Source: Chryseobacterium salipaludis
GTDB taxonomy: Bacteria; Bacteroidota; Bacteroidia; Flavobacteriales; Weeksellaceae
Direction of reading: 5' to 3'
NCBI RefSeq assembly: GCF_022968825.1
Contig: NZ_JALHKS010000006.1
Span: 62,001-126,000, forward strand
DNA: 64,000 nt
The notes below the pieces were generated by a model. That model did not search any database. It had not been told where the DNA came from and worked only from the letters and a program-made list of their open reading frames with translations. Both the position numbers and the translations under genes were made by a program. This document shows positions 34,116-41,778 of this stretch, piece after piece; positions within the stretch are counted from its first letter, which is position 1; each line of letters begins with the position of its first letter.

Positions 34116-34873
34116 CTAGTCCAGCGTCTGAACGCCACGGCCATTTACGAAGATGGTCTGGCCGCTCACCCATTCCGAAACTGGACTGGAAAAATACAGC
34201 ACTGCGCCCGCAATATCCTCCGTGCTACCCAGTCTTTTAATTGGCGTATGCGCGAGCATTCGCTCTTCTATTTCAGGCGTTAAGACACTTTCGAATGCAG
34301 CGGTACGCGTGGCGCCGGGCCCCACTGCATTGATCCGAACTTCAGGCCCGAAAACGTGCGCAAGATTGGCTACCATGTGATTTACCGCTGCTTTCGAGCC
34401 GGCATATCTGCTCATATTCGGACTCTTGTTCACGCTGGACATGGAGGTGATAAATACAATAGATCCGTATTTATCTTTTTTCATATAAGGAACCGCCAGC
34501 CACTGAACACATTGAATTCAAAATCGCGGCGTATATCAGCGACATCGGTTTTAAACGGATTCTCAAGGCCACCGCCACCATCACCGGCATTGTTAATTAA
34601 AATATACAGGTTTCCCAACTGTTTTACCGTTTCTTCCACAGCGTTGACGAGATCCTGATCTTCCAGGACATTGCAGCGCACGGCGATCGCCTTAATGCCT
34701 GCATTGGTCAATTCCTTCACTGTTTCCTCCGCTGCTTCCAGATTATTATCGGCAATACAGATAAGGGCGCCGTGATTTCCCAGCATAAGAGCGCAGGCTT
34801 TGCCGATACCTGCGGCACCACCGGTAACCAGGGCTACTTTATCATTCAGGTTAAATAATTCTGATGTTTTCAT
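34116..34873 (-). pseudogene. Broken short-chain dehydrogenase/reductase
   Basis: The N-terminal part (34873 to about 34485) carries the Rossmann motif TGGAAGIGKA, the NNAG motif (ILINNAGDGGGG) and ends abnormally at NVFSGWRFLI. The C-terminal part, in another frame to 34116, resumes as QWLAVPYMKKDKYG and carries the catalytic YAGSK and VNGRGVQTLD end. About 4-5 residues seem missing at the junction near 34495-34510, so a small deletion (possibly between CAGTG repeats) plus frameshift broke the gene. The original would be a classical NAD(P)-dependent SDR of about 255 residues. It starts 10 bp after the hydrolase pseudogene stop, so the pair was probably an operon. Confidence 0.85.
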
Positions 34874-34883
34874 ATAAGCGATT

Positions 34884-36017
34884 TTATTTTTTATTTTTTA
34901 AATAAGCAGCTACGGCTTCATATGCCGGTAAAGAAGTGGTATCATTCGCTCAGTTGGCTGCCAAGGGATGCGTCGCCAGGCGCACGATCACCATTTCTGC
35001 GGCCGGATCAATATAAATCGTCTGACCATGAACGCCGCGTGCGGCAAAGGCACCATCTTCATTTTCGGTAATCCACTACATATTCCGGTAGAACCAACCT
35101 TTCAGTTCCCGGATGACCGGACTTTGCAAATGCTTGTTTACTGCCACCTCTCCGGATATCTGCTACGGCCGCGGCAGGAATGATGTGTTTACCGTTCAAT
35201 TGGCCGTTATTTCTCAGCATTTCCCCGAAGCGCACCAGATCCCGCAATCCGGCATTGAAACCGCCGCCTGCAAATGGAGTTCCCAGTGCATCTATCTGAT
35301 AATAAGCATCCTACTCCATACCGAGCCGGCTCCAGATTTTTTCGGACAGCAGATCGGTCACTGACCTTCCGGTGGCTTTGGAAATTATCCAGCCAAGCGC
35401 ATCAGCATTCACAGTTTTATAACCGAAGGCTTCACCGTGCCTGCCTTCTTTTTTTACTGTCTTTAAGTAATTATAATAACCTTCGGGCGCCTTGTAATCT
35501 TTTTTTCGGGGAAGTGGATTCGGGAAGCTAGGAAGTTAACCAGTTTATTTTCATCGAGCACACTTTCTGCAACCAGAATGGAGGCCAGCGTTCCGGTAAA
35601 AGATTTGGTTACGGACATCACGGCGTGAACCCGCTCTGGAGCAAGTTCACCAAAATACCGCTCATAAAGTACACTACCGCGGTGCATAATAAGCATTCCG
35701 TCCGTATAATTTTCCCAAAGTGATTGTTCCCAGGTCATTGGTGAGGAAGATTTCCAGGGTGTGAAAGTTAATGCATTAATATTTGAATCTAATTTATACC
35801 CCAGCGGTGAGGGCGCTCCTAAGCCACGGGACACATTCTGGGTTGGAAGCAATTCGCGCCTATGCATAAAGCTCCAGCGCATGGCCGGAAACTCGTAAAA
35901 ACTGCCGTCCCACGGGTGTAATACTTTATCTGCGGGTGGCGGACAAACCTTCATCCAACCGAAATTAGAGGGTTCACTTTCCTTTGCGGAGAGATATTTG
36001 CTGTTTTTCTGTGCCAT
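34884..36017 (-). pseudogene. Broken serine hydrolase (6-aminohexanoate hydrolase/beta-lactamase-like)
   Basis: The intact first part (36017 to about 35507) carries KNSKYLSAKESEPSNFGWM, WSFMHRRELLPT and the catalytic S-x-x-K in SVTKSFTGTL. Then a run of seven T (35500-35506, seven A on the coding strand) lacks one base and shifts the frame. The continuing frame (DYKAPEGYYNYLK, FGYKTVNADALGWI) has a TAG at 35311-35313, then LRDLVRFGEMLRNNG. A second shift lies near 35101-35112, followed by TAG at 35076-35078 in NM*WITENEDG and TGA at 34950-34952. The family end (LPAYEAVAAYLKN) stops at 34884. At least two frameshifts and three nonsense codons show long-standing decay. Confidence 0.85.
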
Positions 36018-36214
36018 ATAATTGGTATTAAATAATAGAGAACCGAGGATCACGGCTTTTACGGACAGAGGTATTAATGTGTAGTCATGTTTATTGCTTT
36101 TGCAGTTCCGGAAAATGCAGCAAAACAACGCCCATCCCGTTTTTTTTATTAAAAATAATCTTCTGATTTTTTCAGAAAAAGAGCATCTGACATAAATATC
36201 GTATTTTAGTATCT

Positions 36215-37228
36215 ATGAAAAATTTTGAACTCTCCGTGCTGGATCTCGCAGCCGTCAAACAGAATAAAACGATTCACGACACTTTTCAGGATAGTCTGGA
36301 CCTGGCCAGAAAAGTAGAAGCGCTCGGCTATACACGCTTTTGGCTGGCTGAACATCACAATATGGCCAGCATTGCCAGTTCTGCCACGTCGGTTTTGATT
36401 TGTTTTATTGCCAACGGTACGAGTCGCATCCGTGTGGGCTCCGGCGGTGTGATGCTGCCGAATCACAGTTCACTGGTTATTGCGGAACAGTTTGGTACTT
36501 TGGAAAGTTTATTTCCGGGACGGATTGATTTAGGAGTCGGACGTGCACCGGGCACAGACGGGCTTACCGCGCAGGCATTAGGCAGAAATCCGCATACGAT
36601 TAATGAACATTTCCCGAAACAGATTACCGAACTACAAAAATATTTCTCGAGTGACAATGCGGACAGTCTGGTGCGTGCCATTCCGGGTGAAGGTTGTGAC
36701 ATTCCTATTTATATCCTCGGTTCCAGTACAGAAAGTGCCTGGCTGGCCGCGGAGATGGGGTTACCTTATGCCTTCGCCGGACATTTTGCACCAGAGATGA
36801 TGCCGTATGCTTTTGATATTTACCGGGAGCAGTACAAACCCAGCGCCAGATTTCCGGAGCCGTATGTCATTGCCTGCGTGAACGGAATTGCATCCGAAAC
36901 AGATGCAGAAGCGCGCAGACTGGCGACAACACTTTATCAGGCATTTGTAAACATCATCCGCAATGAACGCCAGCCCTATCCTGCGCCGACAGATGATATG
37001 GATTCGATCTGGAGTGCACGGGAAAAGATTGGAATTTTACAGAAACTCAGGTATAGTTTTATAGGAAGCCGCGAAACTGTGCAGCAGCAGATGAATCAGT
37101 TTCAGAAAGAATTTAAGGCAGATGAACTGATGATTACGTCCCATATTTACGAGCATGCGGCGAGAATCCGGTCGTACGAACTTATTCAGGAGGCGGCCGA
37201 AGCACTGAAAAGCAGCACTAAAAAATAA
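36215..37228 (+). CDS. LLM-class flavin-dependent oxidoreductase
   Basis: This 337-residue protein has the bacterial luciferase-like fold: LSVLDLAAVKQ at the start, TRFWLAEHHNMASIASSAT, the loop RVGSGGVMLPNHSSLVIAEQFGTL, and DLGVGRAPGTDG. This group (LLM monooxygenases, MsnO8-like) uses FMNH2 or F420; the FMN-type subgroup is more likely in Bacteroidota. The substrate is unknown. It is intact although it lies in the zone of pseudogenes, divergent from the broken hydrolase. Confidence 0.9.
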   Translation: MKNFELSVLDLAAVKQNKTIHDTFQDSLDLARKVEALGYTRFWLAEHHNMASIASSATSVLICFIANGTSRIRVGSGGVMLPNHSSLVIAEQFGTLESLFPGRIDLGVGRAPGTDGLTAQALGRNPHTINEHFPKQITELQKYFSSDNADSLVRAIPGEGCDIPIYILGSSTESAWLAAEMGLPYAFAGHFAPEMMPYAFDIYREQYKPSARFPEPYVIACVNGIASETDAEARRLATTLYQAFVNIIRNERQPYPAPTDDMDSIWSAREKIGILQKLRYSFIGSRETVQQQMNQFQKEFKADELMITSHIYEHAARIRSYELIQEAAEALKSSTKK

Positions 37229-37334
37229 TAGAATCATTCTTAAACAGAAAGTTCAGGCTTTGTCATGTTTTTCATCAATATTTTTGATAGTTGAAGCTAT
37301 GCCCGCCGGTCGTGCCAGTGAGTTAAAAACTCAG

Positions 37335-37342
37335 TATCTTTG
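37335..37342 (+). promoter_or_regulatory. -7 element (TATCTTTG) for ribB
   Basis: TAnnTTTG match 18 nt upstream of the ATG at 37361; it argues against the TTG at 37340 as the start. Confidence 0.5.
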
Positions 37343-37360
37343 CAAAAATCTAAAGTGAAA

Positions 37361-38482
37361 ATGTCTGATATTAAGCTGAACACCATACAGGAAGCCATAG
37401 ATGATCTGAAAAACGGAAAAATCATTATCGTTGTTGATGATGAAAACCGTGAAAACGAAGGGGATTTTCTATCGGCTGCGGAACTTACCACACCGGAAAT
37501 CATTAATTTTATGACCATTCACGGGCGTGGTTTAATCTGTACACCGCTACCGGAAAAACGTTGTGATGAGTTGGGCCTTGATATCATGGTCACGCGCAGC
37601 AGCGACCCGAAGGAAACTGCCTTTACGGTCTCGGTTGATTTACTGGGAGACGGCGTATCCACTGGAATCTCTGCCAGCGACCGCAGCAAAACCATCTTGG
37701 CGCTGATGGATGAGAAAACAAAACCCTCTGACTTTATGCGTCCGGGCCACATTTTCCCGCTTCGGGCCAAGAAAGGCGGTGTCCTTAAACGTGCCGGACA
37801 TACGGAAGCAGCAATTGACCTGACGAGACTGGCCGGACTGAAAGAAGGCGGTGTCATCTGCGAGATTATGAATGAGGACGGATCCATGGCGAGGTTGCCG
37901 GAATTATATGAACTGGCGCAGAAACATGACCTAAAGCTGATTTCCATTGAAGATCTCATTCATTACCAGCTTAAAAAAGGAGACCTTATCGAAAAGATTG
38001 AAGAAAGACCGGTGAAAACCCACTATGGCGATTTCAACTTTTTTGCTTTTAAAGAAAGCAGCACCGACCAGATTCACTTTGCACTGACAAAAGGGAAATG
38101 GGCCGAAAATGAACCGGTACTGGTGCGCGTGCAGGCTTCCAATTCTTATTTTGATGTATTAAGCAGACTGGCAACCGGCGAAAAACCTTTGCTTGAGAAA
38201 GTCACCAATATGATTAATGCAGAAGGAAAAGGCGCGATTATTTTCATTAATAATGTGTCCAACTCCGAGAATACAATGCGCAAACTGCAGCAGTTCCTCG
38301 ATTTCCAGGATGGGGCACAACCAAGACCGACCTTAGCTTATAACTTCAGAGATTATGGAATCGGCACGCAGATTCTGAAAAACTTGGGCATCAATAAATT
38401 CCGAATTATCTCTCAGCATCCTGATCAGAAACCGCTGCTGGGTGGCTATGAAGTGGAAGTAACGGAGATGGTGAAGCTGTAA
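37361..38482 (+). CDS. ribB: 3,4-dihydroxy-2-butanone-4-phosphate synthase with degenerate GTP cyclohydrolase II domain
   Basis: This 373-residue protein has a complete RibB domain (about 1-205) that makes the four-carbon riboflavin precursor from ribulose-5-phosphate: VVDDENRENEGDF, HGRGLICTPL, DRSKTIL, FPLRAKKGGVLKRAGHTEAA. The C-terminal 165 residues align with GTP cyclohydrolase II, but where that enzyme has its zinc cysteines (SLRCDCG) this one reads VLSRLATGEKP, with no cysteines. The domain is therefore expected to be inactive, and a separate RibA must exist elsewhere. The DYGIGTQILKNLG segment of GCHII is retained. A terminator follows. Confidence 0.92.
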   Translation: MSDIKLNTIQEAIDDLKNGKIIIVVDDENRENEGDFLSAAELTTPEIINFMTIHGRGLICTPLPEKRCDELGLDIMVTRSSDPKETAFTVSVDLLGDGVSTGISASDRSKTILALMDEKTKPSDFMRPGHIFPLRAKKGGVLKRAGHTEAAIDLTRLAGLKEGGVICEIMNEDGSMARLPELYELAQKHDLKLISIEDLIHYQLKKGDLIEKIEERPVKTHYGDFNFFAFKESSTDQIHFALTKGKWAENEPVLVRVQASNSYFDVLSRLATGEKPLLEKVTNMINAEGKGAIIFINNVSNSENTMRKLQQFLDFQDGAQPRPTLAYNFRDYGIGTQILKNLGINKFRIISQHPDQKPLLGGYEVEVTEMVKL

Positions 38483-38503
38483 ACAAATTTTTTCTGTAAA
38501 CTG

Positions 38504-38529
38504 AATCCCGGCGAGAGTCGGGATTTTTT
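38504..38529 (+). terminator. Terminator after ribB
   Basis: AATCCCG (38504-38510) pairs with CGGGATT (38519-38525), followed by TTTTT; 21 bp past the stop. Confidence 0.8.
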
Positions 38530-38576
38530 ATGATGGGGCAGACTCAGATTAATGCGCGGTGTATTTTCAGCAGATG

Positions 38577-38836
38577 CCATTTCGTAGAAATTTTAACAGC
38601 GTACAAAAAAGAGTTGAAATGCTTACAGCATGACAATTGCAGGTTAAAAAACACTACCGTTTTACACTTTTTATTTTTTTCCATACCGCTTGTGATTCCG
38701 TAGGAATCTCAACAGCGTACAAAAAGTACTGAGATGCTTGCAGCATGAGAAATGCGCTTAAAAAATATTTTATATATCATTGCTTATCTGTGCGTCTTTT
38801 TTCCACCGTGTTTGTCATTCCGCAGGAATCTTAACT
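38577..38836. repeat. REP-like palindromic repeat family upstream of a GIY-YIG gene
   Basis: Copy 1 at 38577-38640 and copy 2 at 38692-38755 share about 64 bp, including ACAGCGTACAAAAA and ATGCTTRCAGCATGA. A third partial copy, GTCATTCCGCAGGAATCTTAAC, lies at 38814-38835. Copy 2 folds through ATCTCA/TGAGAT, giving a hairpin, and GCTTGCAGC is itself palindromic. The short spacer between copies is AT-rich and contains nothing else. Confidence 0.75.
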
Positions 38837-38856
38837 ACAATTTGTATCTTTATAAG

Positions 38857-39033
38857 ATGCAAAGAGACAACGGCTGGCACACCGATTATATTTACATTCT
38901 CACGAATAAAAAAAGAACGGTTTTGTATACAGGTGTTACAAACAATTTGTCGCTTCGGTTATTTCAGCATGCTTCAAATGCGAATCCTAAAAGCTTCATT
39001 TCAAAATATAAGTGTTACTTCCTCATTTACTAG
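38857..39033 (+). pseudogene. Truncated GIY-YIG nuclease, 5' half
   Basis: The ATG at 38857 opens a 58-residue frame with the GIY-YIG start YIYILTNKKRTVLYTGVTN and KSFISKYKCYFLIY, then TAG. Intact relatives continue YYE and another 30-40 residues with the catalytic Glu, which is missing. Just past the stop the sequence becomes the cyanophycinase core, so the 3' half was lost in a fusion event. It probably encoded a small UvrC-like endonuclease domain protein associated with the repeats upstream. Confidence 0.8.
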
Positions 39034-39875
39034 GAGAAATTATTGATCATTGGTGGTCTGAAAATAAAGAAAAGACAAAAGAAACCACCTTGAAATCCGC
39101 GCAGACCATTCTTACGCGATTTATTGAAGAAAGCCGGCTCAAGAAAAGATCCAGAATCGAGATCATTACTACTGTTTCGACCGTGCCTGAAGAAATGGGT
39201 TCCGAATATGTAAAAACCTTTAAAGAACTGAAAGCCACCAACACCGGCATCTTAGCAATCTCCGACCGAAATGAGGCGGACGCTCCGGAAACGCTAAAAC
39301 GGTTAGAAAAGGCGGATGCTGTCTTTTTCTGTGGTGGTGATCAATTGCGGCTTACTGCCATTCTGGGTGGCACGCAGTTTCACAATCTTCTTCAGGAACG
39401 CTTAAAAAAGGACGAGTTTATGTTTGCGGGTACTTCCGTCGGAGCTGCAGCAGCTTCCGAAAGTATGCTTGTTCAAGGCAACAGCGACCGCGCCGCTTAT
39501 AAAGGTAAAGTGGTAACGACGACCGGTCTGTGCCTGCTGAAAAATATTATTTTTGATACCCATTTGATAGCGCGCGGACGCATCGGACGGTTATTTGAGA
39601 TTGTGGTCAGCAATCCGACCGTGCTGGGTGTGGGCCTGGATGAAGATACCGCGCTTCTGATTCAAAATGATAAAATGGAGGCCGTGGGTCCGGGAATGAC
39701 GATTATCTTAGACGGTCTCAGCATTACCGATACTAATTTGCTGCAGATACGGGAAGGCGCACCACTTTCCGTTTCGGATTTTACGCTGCATGTGATGAGC
39801 AAAACAGATGTTTTTGATATTAAAAAACGTAAGCTTAACAATATTACGCCACCAGAGGAAAAAGTAACAGAGTAA
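39034..39875 (+). pseudogene. Cyanophycinase remnant lacking its start
   Basis: Sequence from about 39035 reads EKLLIIGG, the family's first beta strand, but one base appears missing after GGTGGT near 39056. The correct frame from 39058 on gives SENKEKTKETTLKSAQTILTRFIEESR and then an intact cyanophycinase core to 39875: AVFFCGGDQLRLTA, the nucleophile region FAGTSVGAAAASE, and GVGLDEDTALLI. Cyanophycinase hydrolyses cyanophycin (Asp-Arg polymer) to dipeptides. The start codon and the first residues are gone, replaced by the GIY-YIG fragment. A long frame from 39012 can be read but includes an unnatural N-terminus. No cyanophycin synthetase is in view. Confidence 0.8.
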
Positions 39876-39898
39876 TCAAGAGTCAATGATGAGTGCCG

Positions 39899-40405
39899 TT
39901 ACTTTTTTGCGCGGAAATCCCAGGGTGCTTTCGGGTTTTTATCTGCCCAGAGGCCTTTTTTCTGAAGGCGGGCCTGCTGCTGTAAGACGCCGTATGTGGG
40001 ATCATCGGAATACTTTTCATAATGCCAGGCAAATCCGGCGCGCACCATTTCTTTATTTGCATTTAAGGAGGCCGAGGTGTAAAGCTCCGCAATAAGCCGG
40101 CCGTTGCGGTCCCAGTTCCCTTTTTTGCCCTTGCTGACCACCGTGACCGTTTTACCGAAGGTCAGGTCTGATAGTTTTTGCTTGGCCTTGGTTCCGAAGT
40201 CCTGCTTTTTCTCGGGTGCGTCGATGTGTTCCAGGCGGATGGTCAGGGGAAGTTTATAATACAATGCTTCAACCGTATCGCCATCTTTAACACCAATAAT
40301 TTTCATCTGCAACATAATGACGTGCGGTTTGGGCGCGTCGGAAATTGCGGGGAAAGAGAGCGTACTGCTCAGTAGAATAAGGAAAGCGAGGAATGGTTTG
40401 AACAT
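39899..40405 (-). CDS. Thermonuclease-family (SNase-like) secreted nuclease
   Basis: This 168-residue protein has a signal peptide and the staphylococcal-nuclease fold: KDGDTVEALYY, RLEHIDAPEKKQDFG with catalytic Arg and Glu, and DRNGRLIAELY with the second Arg. It is expected to degrade DNA and RNA with Ca2+ outside the cytoplasm. The C-terminal APWDFR is typical. It lies 47 bp downstream of the ParE-type toxin gene on the same strand. Confidence 0.9.
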   Translation of the reverse strand: MFKPFLAFLILLSSTLSFPAISDAPKPHVIMLQMKIIGVKDGDTVEALYYKLPLTIRLEHIDAPEKKQDFGTKAKQKLSDLTFGKTVTVVSKGKKGNWDRNGRLIAELYTSASLNANKEMVRAGFAWHYEKYSDDPTYGVLQQQARLQKKGLWADKNPKAPWDFRAKK

Positions 40406-40452
40406 GATAAGGAGATGAGTGGAAATGAGTTCTAGAATTTAGTTTAAAGTTT

Positions 40453-40776
40453 TTATGAATCGATAAAATCTTTTAGCTTAACAGGGTTTTGTCTTACATC
40501 AAAAACATTTGCGATTTCCGCGCGGTTTTGATTTACATTCAGCCAATAGACTATTTTATAATTTTTAACAATAATATATCTGAATTTTTGCTTGTGATGG
40601 ATCAGTAGTGGTTCAACGACACCCATATTTTGTTGCTCACTGAGAATTGCCGTCGCATCAACAATTTCTGATGTTATTTTCTGAGCTGTATCCCTGTCAG
40701 CTTTCTCAGTATAATAAATGTAAATATGTCGTAACCGGTCAATCGCAAACTGAAGCCAGACAACGTCTATTTCCAT
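40453..40776 (-). CDS. ParE/RelE-type toxin
   Basis: This 107-residue basic protein of the ParE/RelE superfamily carries the family features AIDRLRHIYIYYTEKA, RYIIVKNYKIVYWLNVNQN and the ending ANVFDVRQNPVKLKDF. ParE toxins act on gyrase and RelE on ribosome-bound mRNA; the target here is not determined. Its start overlaps the 3' end of the upstream small gene by 10 bp, the usual antitoxin-toxin arrangement. Confidence 0.83.
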   Translation of the reverse strand: MEIDVVWLQFAIDRLRHIYIYYTEKADRDTAQKITSEIVDATAILSEQQNMGVVEPLLIHHKQKFRYIIVKNYKIVYWLNVNQNRAEIANVFDVRQNPVKLKDFIDS

Positions 40777-41009
40777 TCCGTTATTTGTTTTCTAAGATCT
40801 TTGACGTCTGTGAAACGCTGCTTTTCGGAATCCTGTATCGCCTGTTTTGTTTCCTCTTCATATTGTGCTAAAGACATTGGGCTGAAGTCCACATTTTCAT
40901 TTTCAGATTTCTGTTGCTGCAGCAATTTTTCCAGTCCGGCAATCAAATTCTCATCCTGCAATTTCAGAAATTCCTGAACGAATACTATTTTTCTTGCTTC
41001 TAACGTCAT
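40767..41009 (-). CDS. Putative antitoxin of the ParE-type pair
   Basis: This 80-residue protein is acidic and Glu/Gln/Lys-rich, with a predicted N-terminal helix (MTLEARKIVFVQEFLKLQDE) and a C-terminal tail (SLAQYEEETKQAIQDSEKQ) like those of Bacteroidota ParE/RelE antitoxins. No classical DNA-binding motif is obvious. The ATG at 41009 was preferred to a TTG at 41027 because a TAATTTTG -7 box covers 41025-41032. Overlap with the toxin gene suggests translational coupling. Confidence 0.75.
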   Translation of the reverse strand: MTLEARKIVFVQEFLKLQDENLIAGLEKLLQQQKSENENVDFSPMSLAQYEEETKQAIQDSEKQRFTDVKDLRKQITEWK

Positions 41010-41024
41010 GATGTTGATTTTAAT

Positions 41025-41032
41025 CAAAATTA
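41025..41032 (-). promoter_or_regulatory. -7 element (TAATTTTG) of the toxin-antitoxin operon
   Basis: TAnnTTTG match 15 nt upstream of the antitoxin ATG. The remaining spacer up to 41190 is AT-rich and shows no gene. Confidence 0.45.
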
Positions 41033-41191
41033 CAAATTTTATTATGATGCATTTCGATCAGACATCATAAGAATTTCGTCGCGTAATACATTACCGCGAT
41101 GCATTTACATCATTAATAACCAAGCAATTACTTATATAATTAAATTTTCTTTTAAAAGAAGTACGCTCTGCGCCCCGGCCTGAACGGAGCT

Positions 41192-41223
41192 CTTTTTTGC
41201 TGAACGCAGTGGTGCAAAAAAAG
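41192..41223. other. Hairpin in the antitoxin/DUF3467 spacer
   Basis: CTTTTTTGC (41192-41200) pairs with GCAAAAAAAG (41214-41223, one A extra). It sits in a short GC-richer block from about 41166 to 41240. Role unknown; possibly a terminator or a repeat copy. Confidence 0.4.
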
Positions 41224-41251
41224 CGGGAGTGGAGGACGGAAATGTGCGCCC

Positions 41252-41283
41252 AAATAAAAATCCCGGACATTGCTGACCGGGAT
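41252..41283 (-). terminator. Terminator after the DUF3467 gene
   Basis: ATCCCGG (41260-41266) pairs with CCGGGAT (41277-41283); on the minus strand TTTTTATTTG follows. Confidence 0.8.
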
Positions 41284-41304
41284 GATTGTTTGAGCTAAAA
41301 ATGC

Positions 41305-41613
41305 TTACGCCTGAACATTGTTCTGTCCCAGTACGAAAGGCTCTACTTCTTTAATTTCGCCGAACTGCTGCTCGTAGTTTGCGATGTTCTGCTGAAGCGC
41401 AGCCAGTACTCTCTTCGCGTGAAGAGGTGCCAGGATTACGCGGGAACGCACGTTTGCCTGCTGTACACCCGGCATCATCTGGATGAAATCCAGTACGAAT
41501 TCTGAAGGAGAATTGTTTACCAGGGCCAGGTTGCAATATACACCTGCTGCTACCATTTCGTTCAGCTGGATATTGATGTTGTTGTCGTTGTTTTGGTTTT
41601 GGTTGTTGTCCAT
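41305..41613 (-). CDS. DUF3467 protein
   Basis: This 102-residue protein has an Asn/Gln-rich N-terminus (about 1-14) and the DUF3467 core EFVLDFIQMMPGVQQANVRSR followed by LAPLHAKRVLAAL. The function is unknown. In Bacteroidota it is frequently found just downstream of rpoC, as here (165 bp), suggesting a link with transcription, though a terminator separates them. Confidence 0.9.
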   Translation of the reverse strand: MDNNQNQNNDNNINIQLNEMVAAGVYCNLALVNNSPSEFVLDFIQMMPGVQQANVRSRVILAPLHAKRVLAALQQNIANYEQQFGEIKEVEPFVLGQNNVQA

Positions 41614-41718
41614 TATTTTTTCAATTATAAATTATAAATTTTAGATTTTAAATGAACCTGCGAATCTACTGCACGATCATGCAAATCTTATTTTTATCAG
41701 GGTCTAAATATAGAAAAG

Positions 41719-41766
41719 GATTTTAGATTACAGAAATTTAAAATCTAAAATCTGTAATCTAAAATC
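41719..41766 (-). terminator. Terminator after rpoC
   Basis: Perfect 16-bp inverted repeat: 41719-41734 with 41751-41766, loop 16 nt, 12 bp past the rpoC stop; minus strand continues CCTTTTCTAT. It is AT-rich and built of the motif GATTTTAGATTACAGA. Confidence 0.7.
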
Positions 41767-41778
41767 ACTTATTTAATT

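Noticed and set aside
29935-36017. Pseudogenes explained as sequencing errors
   Set aside because: Lesions include nonsense substitutions and a multi-base deletion, and cluster in non-essential genes, while more than 10 kb of rpoB/rpoC/nrdJ is unbroken.
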